DNA from: Stenomitos frigidus_A
GTDB lineage: Bacteria > Cyanobacteriota > Cyanobacteriia > Leptolyngbyales > Leptolyngbyaceae
DNA: 64,000 bases
Direction of reading: 5' to 3'
NCBI RefSeq assembly: GCF_963877135.1
Contig: NZ_CAWNSW010000160.1
Location: 1-64,000, forward strand
In this document: one piece after another, positions 27,901 to 34,867 of the stretch
Layout of the letters: every line of letters starts with the position of its first letter
Position numbering within the stretch: the stretch's first letter is position 1
Program-made: the position numbers and the translations under genes
The notes under the pieces: model-generated
What the model was told of the DNA's origin: nothing
Databases searched by the model: none
Seen by the model: only the letters and a program-made list of their open reading frames with translations

Positions 27901-28442
27901 CAGCTGCTGACCTCCAAAATGTGACCGACCGTTTCCCCGATCGTATGCAGAATTTGACGGTAGCTGAGATCGCTACGAATGGTACTTGTGACTGCATTGA
28001 GAAGTGACTCTTGCCGCAGCGATCGTCGCAGTTCGCGCGTCCGTGTTTTAAGTACGTTATGCGTATCCGCCGCTTGACGCACAACCCCCTTCAGTTCATC
28101 GTCATCCCAGGGCTTTGTGACATACTTAAACACTTTGCCAGAGTTAATGGCCTCGACCAGATCCTCAACATCTGTATACCCCGTCAAGATAATCCGCATA
28201 ATGTCGGGGTACTGCGTTGCCGTCAGACTCAAAAACTCTGTTCCGCTCATCAGCGGCATACGCTGATCTGAGATGATCACCGCAATATCGCCTTCCTTGG
28301 ACAACAGATCGAGAGCAATGGGCCCATTCTCAGCTCTCAAAACCTTGAATTCACGGTGGAATGTACGGTATAGCAAATCCAAATTGTCTGGTTCGTCATC
28401 GACGACCAAGAGCTTGGGCTTGTGGTCTGAAGGAGTTTTCAT
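24954..28442 (-). CDS. cyaC: CyaC-type hybrid histidine kinase / adenylate cyclase
   Basis: A 1162-residue multidomain signalling protein. Order: receiver R1 (LLVVDDEPDN, phospho-Asp59 in IISDQRMP), two GAF domains (about 155-325 and 335-530), HisKA (QNISHEFRTPLTLMIGPLES), HATPase (NLLSNAMKFTPEGG, DTGIGI, GSGLGLALVKELV), receiver R2 (LIVDDNPDLR, VTDLMMPMVSG, SKPFS) and a class III cyclase (VLFSDIIGFTQLS, VDKFMGDAILALFG, SDYTAIGPSVNIASRIQ). The purine-selecting Lys in VDKF and Thr in DYTAIG indicate ATP as substrate. The layout matches CyaC of Anabaena and Spirulina, which is phosphorylated by light sensors and makes cAMP. The ATG follows GGAGAG; it is a single-gene unit here. Confidence 0.9.
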   Translation of the reverse strand: MKTPSDHKPKLLVVDDEPDNLDLLYRTFHREFKVLRAENGPIALDLLSKEGDIAVIISDQRMPLMSGTEFLSLTATQYPDIMRIILTGYTDVEDLVEAINSGKVFKYVTKPWDDDELKGVVRQAADTHNVLKTRTRELRRSLRQESLLNAVTSTIRSDLSYRQILHTIGETVGHILEVSSCVVRPLQDGLMDDDWFVYVNEQSAVADASQLAKQKTMLARTVWETREIEVIQDVETHDRWQGDAPELQQRQQVYAAAGIHSSLIVPLVCQQELMAMLALHQCDEPRFWQEDEVQLLRLVADQAALALFQARTYEQVRALAKREALINTITTAIRSSLDPQEIFAAITQQLGQALHADGCALSLWTREDEFVQLVGLHDAAHSGWAITSTPHEQNALSAADALPPKMQQPSPEGDGAPRLLPQSTVPIEGNPVLKQLLLTQQPVVISDLEQDPMMTVSEQPFRNPARALLVVPLILDGQIIGSISLRQNRQSRRWQPSEIELAQAVAVQAAIAVHQSRLYQKTRQQAEQLLELDQQKTEFFQNISHEFRTPLTLMIGPLESAIAQQQGLSHDQATVALRNSRRLLRLVNQLLDLQRLDAGRMQPSFRPCDLVEFVSQTVDSFRPYCEKKGIVLTTRLTSCPQVYLDLEKFDKVLYNLLSNAMKFTPEGGTITVMLQPAGDHCLLKVTDTGIGIRPDQMPHLFERFRQAEGSANRSYEGSGLGLALVKELVDLHGGQISVESVYGSGTTFTVWLQTGMTHLPPQQLIEVQSEAQPSRASVELADVEMELYEDQSGEDGLLAGSPTKADASRILIVDDNPDLRTYVSTILREQGYRIWTARNGAEGFQSAQKHRPQLIVTDLMMPMVSGLDMIRMIREDDDLKGIPIILLTAKADEDTRIEGVERGADAYLSKPFSDRELLAEVRNLLALKANEQRVAELNTYLTESVLKRFLPPSLVQRAARGELVLDLRPEPRMVTVLFSDIIGFTQLSNTLRSRRVAELLNEYLAEMTRAVFDNGGTVDKFMGDAILALFGSPEEMTPNEQVRRAIAAARQMQRSLHLLNKRWQEQGISQVQFRCGIHQGTAVVGMFGGAERSDYTAIGPSVNIASRIQEAAEPDCILVSAAVADYLEQDEITKFSPLRLKGVDETVLTFAVTPEPSPHARH

Positions 28443-29714
28443 GCGCCGCTCTCCAAAAGTGAGGGCAGCTGGGCAACCCATCGTTGATCAGCACAGACTT
28501 GTCCCAACATTAGCGTTGGGTGCTCCCGATTGACGTGATCGTCCTGTTCTATCGTGTGTCGTCTCTTGACTGCCTGCATGTCACTACTACTTTCAAAGGA
28601 CTGTACGTAAGTATTTTTACGTACACATTTGTTTTGAGGCTTGAGAATTTGAGCGCCAGCCGTGCTCAACAGACATTTCAACGCGATGAGAGGACACAGA
28701 TAACCACACAGAATGAAGCAGAAAGCGCTCAAAATCGTCCTCTGAAAACGGCAGCAGTATGAAGGCAACCAACTAGTGCGATAGTACTCCAACTCTAAGT
28801 CAGCAAAACTCATTGACGAGACCTCACTTAGGTTGCCCTTGATGAAACGTTTTTTAACGTCCGATCGTGAACTGTCGTCGCCACCAGCACACGCACCATC
28901 AGCTTAAGGCAAGGTCAAGAGGTAGTGTCAGCGCCAGGCCGTGAAGTAGATTTTGACTCCAGCGCCTAATTTTGAGCAACATCAACATTGGAACCCCCGA
29001 AAAGCCAAAGTAGTCTAAAAGGCAATTGTCTTAGCCTGTTTCTGATTGTTTCCTACGTTCACCGCACCCATCACAATGCTGCTCAAATTGGTTCGATCAA
29101 CCTGGTTGCCACAACACAGCTAGCTCATAGTTCCTGACATAGATGCACTTCTCACATGCTAGTTTCTCTAGCAGGATTTTTGTATGCCGCTGACAGCGAT
29201 TTTTATTTATGTTGCCCCTATAGCCCTCTAATATCCCATGCCTGTGTCAGATGACCACCCCAAGTTGACCACGAAAGCAGGCTACGAACCGCCATAACGG
29301 TCACCATGAACGCCTGAGACATCATATGTACCTGCAGAGTTTAGTGCCTGCAAGTGATCAATGGCTATAAGTCAATCGCATGACCAAAGACTAACCTATC
29401 CAGACAAAGCGGCCGAGACAAGCACTGGAAGCCACACCTGCAAAAATGTCCGACTCATCCAGTGTGCAACAAGCAGCCCGTCTAAGAGAGGCTAAGCTCA
29501 AAGAAAATTAATGAGACAGATCGGGCATAATAATCATGAATAAGATTAATCCTTTCTTTTAGAGGTTCCGATCGCAGCAGCCATTGACTCAACTAAACGC
29601 CACGTTTAAATTTTAGCCTGCTAGATTTGTGTCGTTTTAGCGGTTGGGGTTTATAACGGTATCGCACATGCTTCGGCAAATCTTTGTTCCTTCCGCTTGG
29701 AGTCTTCCCTAGTC
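28443..29714. other. 1.27-kb gene-free region between cyaC and nrdR
   Basis: This is the longest stretch without a convincing gene. A 124-codon frame on the minus strand (28439-28813) exists but has no family resemblance and poor codon character. I see no tRNA, insertion-sequence end or strong palindrome. HIP1 octamers are absent, whereas neighbouring genes have many. Both flanking genes are transcribed away from it, so it holds at least two promoters. Confidence 0.5.
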
Positions 29715-30251
29715 ATGCGGTGTCCCTTCTGCCAATACACTGATAACCGTGTTCTTGAATCGCGCTCAGCGGAAGCGGGTCAAAGCGTGCGGCGGCGGCG
29801 GGAATGTCTGCGCTGTGAACGCCGCTTCACCACGTATGAGCGCATTGAATACGTCCCCATCACAGTCATCAAACGGGATGGCGATCGTGAGTCGTTCGAT
29901 CGCTTCAAGCTATTACGTGGCATCGTGCGCGCCTGCGAAAAAACTGGTATTTCTTCTGTGCAGCTTGAAAATTTGGTTGACGAAATCGAGGCAGAACTAC
30001 AGCAGCGAGCCGTTCGCGAAGTCCACAGTTACGAGATCGGTGAATTGGTGCTCCAGAGTTTGCGCAGCTTGAGTGAAGTTGCCTATATTCGGTTTGCGTC
30101 GGTCTACCGCAAATTCCAAGGCATTCGCGATTTTGTTGATACCCTCAATCATCTCCGCAGCGACACTAATCAGGAGCAAACAAATCAAGTGCAGGGGGAG
30201 GCAAGTCAACTTGAAAAAGCTGACGATGCCTCAATGTTTGCCTCGTCATAA
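29715..30251 (+). CDS. nrdR: transcriptional repressor NrdR
   Basis: Zinc-ribbon/ATP-cone repressor that senses ATP/dATP and represses ribonucleotide reductase genes by binding NrdR boxes. The zinc finger is Cys3-x2-Cys6 and Cys31-x2-Cys34 (RCPFCQYTDN, RECLRCERRFTTYE), and the ATP cone covers about 45-140 (ITVIKRDGDRESFDRFKLLR, LSEVAYIRFASVYRKF). The 178 residues include a polar tail of about 25 residues beyond the family core. The ATG chosen gives the invariant MRCPFC start; six extra upstream codons are possible. rpsA lies 391 bp downstream on the same strand, a gene order found in other cyanobacteria. Confidence 0.95.
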   Translation: MRCPFCQYTDNRVLESRSAEAGQSVRRRRECLRCERRFTTYERIEYVPITVIKRDGDRESFDRFKLLRGIVRACEKTGISSVQLENLVDEIEAELQQRAVREVHSYEIGELVLQSLRSLSEVAYIRFASVYRKFQGIRDFVDTLNHLRSDTNQEQTNQVQGEASQLEKADDASMFASS

Positions 30252-30642
30252 AATCCACGCTGGACTATCAGACAGCCATAGCGCCGCAAAGCTTACTCAC
30301 CCTAACCCACTCCTGCACTTGCGTACTGCAAACCACGCTGGAGAGATGTCTACTACTCTGTACAGTCCTTTATATGATTCGCTATGCTGGACTAGTGGTC
30401 TCTGTTCGGCGTTCAATCCGTTTGCTTGCCTTAACAACCAAGCAGACTGGAGCGATCGAGAAAGAGTATGCCCAGTAACCTCACATAGGTTATCATGGTT
30501 CTTCTGAGCTATTAATTTGTCCAAATTTAGCTCTCCTACCACTTGTTGGGGGAGACGTGGGTGTAGGCCGCACAGTCCCAATGTGCGTATACATCGACAG
30601 GAGGCAAAATCTTACGGAGATAACTACCAGGAAACGATTCGC
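30252..30642. other. nrdR-rpsA spacer, probable rpsA leader
   Basis: 391 bp with no convincing ORF. It probably holds the rpsA promoter and a leader; a CTCACATAGGTTATCATGG stretch near 30480 has promoter-like AT content. No terminator with a T-tract was seen after nrdR, so read-through into rpsA is possible. Confidence 0.4.
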
Positions 30643-31617
30643 ATGGTCAATCAGGAAACGACAGAAATAGATGTTGGCTTTACCCACGAGGATTTCGCTG
30701 CCCTACTCGATAAGTACGACTATCACTTCAGCCCAGGTGATGTTGTCGCTGGCACAGTGTTTAGTCTTGAGCCAAGGGGCGCACTGATTGACATTGGCGC
30801 GAAAACGGCTGCTTATATTCCGATTCAGGAAATGTCAATCAATCGGATTGATGGTCCTGAAGAAGTGTTGCAATCAAACGAAACTCGCGAGTTTTTCATT
30901 CTGGCTGACGAAAACGAAGACGGTCAGCTAACGCTTTCCATTCGACGCATTGAATACATGCGCGCTTGGGAACGGGTGCGCCAGCTTCAAGCAGAAGATG
31001 CAACGGTGCGCTCCAGCGTCTTTGCGACCAATCGAGGGGGTGCATTGGTACGCATTGAGGGCTTGCGCGGCTTCATTCCTGGCTCTCATATCAGTACCCG
31101 CAAACCGAAGGAAGATTTGGTTGGCGAAGAGCTGCCGCTGAAGTTTTTGGAAGTCGATGAAGAACGGAATCGACTGGTTCTTAGCCATCGTCGTGCGCTG
31201 GTTGAGCGTAAGATGAACCGCTTGGAAGTTGGTGAAGTAGTCATTGGTACCGTTCGCGGGATCAAACCATATGGTGCCTTTATTGATATTGGGGGCGTTA
31301 GTGGTCTGCTTCACATCTCCGAAATCTCTCACGATCACATCGATACGCCTCACAGCGTTTTCAACGTGAACGATGAAGTAAAAGTGATGATCATTGATTT
31401 GGACGCGGAACGGGGTCGCATTTCACTGTCCACTAAGCAACTGGAACCTGAGCCTGGTGATATGGTGAAGAATCCTCAAGTTGTGTATGACAAGGCAGAG
31501 GAAATGGCCGCTAAGTACCGTGAACAGGTACTTGCAGCTCAACAGCAACAACAGCAAACGATCGCTGTGGCGATTCCAGAAGGCGAATTAGAGGAACTGC
31601 CCTCTGCAGTCGAATAA
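30643..31617 (+). CDS. rpsA: 30S ribosomal protein S1
   Basis: RNA-binding ribosomal protein that helps bring mRNA to the 30S subunit. The 324-residue protein has three S1 domains (about 30-105, 115-185 and 195-270), with typical cores GDVVAGTVFSLEPRGALIDI, GALVRIEGLRGFIPGSHIS and GEVVIGTVRGIKPYGAFIDI. Three domains and this length are the cyanobacterial and chloroplast form, shorter than the six-domain E. coli S1. The C terminus carries a Gln run (QQQQQQ) and an acidic end. The ATG start is supported by homologous start MVNQETTEIDVGFTHEDFAA. Two consecutive hairpins at 31644-31706 end the transcript. Confidence 0.95.
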   Translation: MVNQETTEIDVGFTHEDFAALLDKYDYHFSPGDVVAGTVFSLEPRGALIDIGAKTAAYIPIQEMSINRIDGPEEVLQSNETREFFILADENEDGQLTLSIRRIEYMRAWERVRQLQAEDATVRSSVFATNRGGALVRIEGLRGFIPGSHISTRKPKEDLVGEELPLKFLEVDEERNRLVLSHRRALVERKMNRLEVGEVVIGTVRGIKPYGAFIDIGGVSGLLHISEISHDHIDTPHSVFNVNDEVKVMIIDLDAERGRISLSTKQLEPEPGDMVKNPQVVYDKAEEMAAKYREQVLAAQQQQQQTIAVAIPEGELEELPSAVE

Positions 31618-31643
31618 TTCGATTCGCGCAGTTTCAATTTGTC

Positions 31644-31706
31644 GAGGGATGGAGAGGCAGCAGTGCCTCTCCATCCCTCAGAGAGGAGGGTAACCTCCTC
31701 TTTTTT
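31644..31706 (+). terminator. double-hairpin terminator after rpsA
   Basis: A perfect 16-bp stem (31644-31659 with 31664-31679, loop GCAG) is followed at once by an 8-bp stem (31682-31689 with 31694-31701, loop GTAA) and a T-run. The second hairpin is a classical intrinsic terminator; the first may reinforce it or protect the 3' end. Confidence 0.9.
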
Positions 31707-31746
31707 GTGACCATTTCTTTTTTGTTCTCTTACTGGAAGCACTCCC

Positions 31747-32490
31747 TTGGCTACCATTCAGTGCGGCAACGTTCAATTCCAGGCGATTAAGGCAGTATTG
31801 TTCGACAAAGACGGTACGCTAGCAGATTCCCAGACCTTTTTGCGCCACTTAGGTCGGAAGCGATCGCGCTTAATTGACGCGCAAGTTCCTGGCGTGCAAG
31901 AGCCTTTACTGATGGCGTTTGGGCTCGATGGAGATCAGTTGAATTCAGCAGGGCTCCTGGCAGTTGGCACACGCTATGAAAATGAAATCGCTGCGGCAGC
32001 CTATGTGGCAGAGACGGGGCGTGATTGGGTTCAATCGTTAAGCCTGGTACGATCGGCCTTTGCCGAAGCAGACAAAGTCTTTCAGCGCAAAGCAGATAAC
32101 ACACCGTTATTTGAGGGCGTACGTGAGGTTTTGCGAGCCCTGTCAGAGACTGGTATCTCGGTTGGTATTGTGTCTGCCGACACGACTGAAAATGTCAAAG
32201 ATTTTGTGGAACGCTACGAACTGGGGGCCTGGGTACAGGTCAGTTTAGGAGTGGATCGCGGTCCTGGGAAACCCGATCCAACCGTTTTCCATCAAGCTTG
32301 TGCAGCCCTAAACGTTTTACCCGAAAATGTGCTGGCGATCGGTGATTCTGCTGCAGATATTGAAATGGCAAAAGCAGCAAAGGCAGCAGGCTGTGTTGCC
32401 GTCACATGGGGATGGACTCAGCCCACACAGCTTCATCAAGCAGACGCGCTGATATCGCACTTAACGGAAATTCAACTTTTCAAGGGCTAG
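31747..32490 (+). CDS. HAD-superfamily phosphatase
   Basis: A 247-residue haloacid-dehalogenase hydrolase. Motif I is VLFDKDGTLADS with nucleophile Asp20 and acid/base Asp22, motif II Ser/Thr is in GIVSADTTEN, motif III Lys is in GPGKPDPTVF, and motif IV is AIGDSAADIEMAKAAKAAG. The helical cap between motifs I and II (about 30-120) is C1 type, as in phosphoglycolate phosphatase and related enzymes, so a small phosphate ester is the likely substrate, but it cannot be named. The start is TTG; the preceding rpsA terminator makes it an independent unit. metK follows 340 bp downstream. Confidence 0.87.
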   Translation: MATIQCGNVQFQAIKAVLFDKDGTLADSQTFLRHLGRKRSRLIDAQVPGVQEPLLMAFGLDGDQLNSAGLLAVGTRYENEIAAAAYVAETGRDWVQSLSLVRSAFAEADKVFQRKADNTPLFEGVREVLRALSETGISVGIVSADTTENVKDFVERYELGAWVQVSLGVDRGPGKPDPTVFHQACAALNVLPENVLAIGDSAADIEMAKAAKAAGCVAVTWGWTQPTQLHQADALISHLTEIQLFKG

Positions 32491-32830
32491 TACTTAGTTA
32501 AGTTGCCGGAGCATAAATGAGCCATCACTTGCTCATCCTACGTAGGAGGACAAGGCATCACCGACCTAAAGAGGTACAATCTTTTTCAACAATCGCCTTC
32601 ATAGGTAGAGGCAGGGAGGAGAGCGTCATCCCCCATTGCTCTCAAAGACGATGCTTCCGCCGTTGTTGCAATTCCTACCCACTCGTGTGAGTTTTTCCGG
32701 TCAAGTACAGATGCTATAATCTGCTGAACTTACTCTAAACTTTACGAGACCTAGCACAACTTCTACAAGTTGACTATCTACGGTCAGCTTATAGTCATCT
32801 TAACAGTCGTTAGCCAGAGAGGATTGACGC
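32491..32830 (+). other. metK leader region
   Basis: 340 bp without a gene. It includes a small inverted repeat GAGAGC...GCTCTC near 32619-32643 and an extended -10 motif (32712-32720). I looked for the conserved core of SAM-I riboswitches and did not find it. Confidence 0.5.
32712..32720 (+). promoter_or_regulatory. putative extended -10 promoter element for metK
   Basis: TGCTATAAT is a perfect extended -10 motif located 111 bp before the metK start. The -35 region is weak, which is acceptable for an extended -10 promoter. It would give a 5' leader of roughly 100 bases. Confidence 0.45.
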
Positions 32831-34090
32831 TTGTCCCGACGTTATCTTTTTACTTCTGAGTCCGTTACTGAAGGTCACCCTGACAAAATCTGTGACCAAA
32901 TTTCAGACACCATTCTAGACACCCTCTTGGCCCAAGATCCTAAAAGCCGGGTTGCGGCTGAGGTCGTTGTTAATACGGGACTCGTGCTGATTACAGGTGA
33001 AATCAGCTCTACGGCCAAGGTCAATTATATTGATTTGGCTAGGCAAAAAATCGCTGAAATTGGCTATTCTGGTGCTGATAGCGGTTTCTCAGCACATAGC
33101 TGCGCTGTATTGGTCGCGCTGGATGCCCAGTCACCAGATATTGCACAGGGTGTCGACGCTGCGCATGAAACCCGTGAGCAGGCAAGTGATGAAGACCTTG
33201 ACTTGATTGGTGCTGGCGATCAGGGCATTATGTTCGGCTTTGCCTGTAATGAGACGCCTGAGTTGATGCCGCTACCCATCTCTCTAGCGCATCGGGTTTC
33301 GCGTCGACTGGCGACCGTCCGCAAAACAGGTCAACTCCCTTACCTGCGTCCCGATGGTAAAACGCAGGTGACGGTTTTATACGAAGACAATCGGCCGATC
33401 GGGATTGACACCATTCTCGTTTCAACTCAGCACACGCCAACGATTGGCAACATTACGGATGAAGCAGCCGTTCAAGCCAAGATCAAGGAAGATCTGTGGT
33501 CGTTGGTCGTGCAGCCTGTCTTTATCGACATTGATGTGAAGCCTGACAGCAACACTCGCTTTCTGGTCAACCCAACCGGTAAATTTGTCATTGGCGGTCC
33601 TCAAGGTGATTCAGGGCTGACAGGGCGCAAGATCATTGTCGATACCTATGGTGGGTATTCTCGTCACGGTGGCGGTGCTTTCTCAGGCAAAGATCCAACC
33701 AAGGTCGATCGCAGCGCTGCCTATGCTAGCCGCTATGTCGCCAAAAATGTTGTGGCAGCTGGCTTAGCAGACCGATGTGAAGTGCAGCTTAGCTATGCGA
33801 TCGGGGTAGCTCGTCCAGTTAGCATCATGATTGACACCTTTGGGACAGGCAAAATCAGCGACGATCGACTGCTAGAGCTAGTCAAAGAGCACTTTGAATT
33901 GCGCCCTGCTGGCATCATCCAAACCTTCAATTTGTGCCATCTTCCAGGAGAGCGCAATGGTCGCTTCTATCAGGATGTTGCAGCCTATGGTCATATGGGT
34001 CGCACCGATCTAGATCTGCCCTGGGAGCAATTGGATAAAGCGCCACTTTTGCAAGCCGCTTTGAAGGACTCACTGTCGCTTAAGCATTAG
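32831..34090 (+). CDS. metK: S-adenosylmethionine synthase
   Basis: Makes S-adenosylmethionine from methionine and ATP. The 419-residue protein contains GHPDKICDQISD near the N terminus, the GAGDQGIMFGFA hexapeptide region, HTPTIGNITDE, the P-loop-like GGPQGDSGLTGRKIIVDTYG and GGGAFSGKDPTKVDRSAAY, and the C-terminal HFELRPAGII. All metal- and substrate-binding segments are present. Initiation is at TTG, nine bases after AGAGAGG (32815-32821); MSRRYLFTSESVTEGHPDK is the normal cyanobacterial beginning. A strong hairpin terminator follows. Its product feeds the methyltransferases in this window, and mtnP recycles methylthioadenosine. Confidence 0.96.
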   Translation: MSRRYLFTSESVTEGHPDKICDQISDTILDTLLAQDPKSRVAAEVVVNTGLVLITGEISSTAKVNYIDLARQKIAEIGYSGADSGFSAHSCAVLVALDAQSPDIAQGVDAAHETREQASDEDLDLIGAGDQGIMFGFACNETPELMPLPISLAHRVSRRLATVRKTGQLPYLRPDGKTQVTVLYEDNRPIGIDTILVSTQHTPTIGNITDEAAVQAKIKEDLWSLVVQPVFIDIDVKPDSNTRFLVNPTGKFVIGGPQGDSGLTGRKIIVDTYGGYSRHGGGAFSGKDPTKVDRSAAYASRYVAKNVVAAGLADRCEVQLSYAIGVARPVSIMIDTFGTGKISDDRLLELVKEHFELRPAGIIQTFNLCHLPGERNGRFYQDVAAYGHMGRTDLDLPWEQLDKAPLLQAALKDSLSLKH

Positions 34091-34134
34091 ATGTAAGCAG
34101 CTCTAAAGCTGTCGGTTATTGATAGGCTTTTTTC

Positions 34135-34165
34135 TAGCGGCTGCTCATCAGCCGCTATTTCTTTT
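34135..34165 (+). terminator. intrinsic terminator after metK
   Basis: TAGCGGCTG (34135-34143) pairs with CAGCCGCTA (34149-34157) around a five-base loop and is followed by TTTCTTTTG. Confidence 0.85.
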
Positions 34166-34215
34166 GCAAACTTTTTTGGCACGACAACTGCGATCGCCAT
34201 TTTTATATAGCTGTT

Positions 34216-34301
34216 GTCACAAAGCTTAGGACATTGGGATCAAAGGGGGAGTGGGGGCGTGCCCCCAGCCAGGGGTTCCACCCCTGCACCCCGTCCTAAC
34301 C
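34216..34301. repeat. 86-bp GC-rich dispersed repeat, copy A
   Basis: Element with outer inverted ends TTAGGAC...GTCCTAA and two internal hairpins, GGGGGC/GCCCCC and AGGGG/CCCCT. A second copy at 54787-54872 differs at about six positions, and the last 45 bp or so are identical. No ORF is inside. The structure suggests a non-autonomous mobile repeat or structured RNA. Confidence 0.88.
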
Positions 34302-34588
34302 AGCATGGCTATAGCCATATCACCCAATTGGAATACTAAATGGACAGTTTTCAGCTCGTAATCGTGAGGGGTTTGAGTTTTCAGCTAAGCCAGTCACAAT
34401 AGTTGTCTGAGTGCATTCAAGATCAAGCTGGAAGTAGAGCAAATGCAGGGAAAGCAGATGATGGTTGTGTTGATCGCTCAAGGCATCTATGAGGAAGCAA
34501 ATTTTGGGATAGGCATTTCACCGTCTCTACTGGCAAGCGGTGTCTCAGAAAAGATGCTTATGGGTTCAAAAAGAGAGACGATCGTGAT

Positions 34589-34793
34589 ATGAATCAAGCG
34601 ATCGATATTCCAGCAAAATTCATCTTTGAAGGACCTGCTGCCAGTCCACGGGAATTTAAATTGTTGGGCAAGACGAAAAGATGCGAGGTGTGCAACTAGA
34701 TGTCTTTTTGCGAACGTATCAATTGAGTGATGGCCGTTTGATCGCGTCCGCTACAAAACTGAAAACACAGTGCAACTAACGGAAAGCTGGTGA
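34589..34793 (+). pseudogene. frameshifted remnant of a short unknown gene
   Basis: Three successive reading frames each give protein-like sequence: from 34589 IDIPAKFIFEGPAASPREF and then KLLG; from about 34669 QDEKMRGVQLDVFLRTYQLS and then DGRLIASATK; and from about 34755 KTENTVQLTESW ending at TGA 34793. Joined, they form one continuous polypeptide broken by two frameshifts. I recognise no family. Coding status of the ancestor is inferred only from the coherent translation; the surrounding 780-bp spacer otherwise holds the metK terminator and the 86-bp repeat. Confidence 0.5.
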
Positions 34794-34867
34794 ACAGTCG
34801 AGGTCCCCAGATGCGGTTTTAGCGATTGCAACCATGCCTAGAATCAGTCCTGCGCCCCAGCGATCGT

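Noticed and set aside
28439..28813. 124-codon minus-strand frame upstream of cyaC
   Set aside because: It overlaps the cyaC start, has no ribosome-binding site and the translation shows no domain or biased composition of a real protein.
32491..32830. SAM riboswitch before metK
   Set aside because: The leader lacks the conserved core elements of known SAM riboswitch classes; only an extended -10 and a small hairpin were found.
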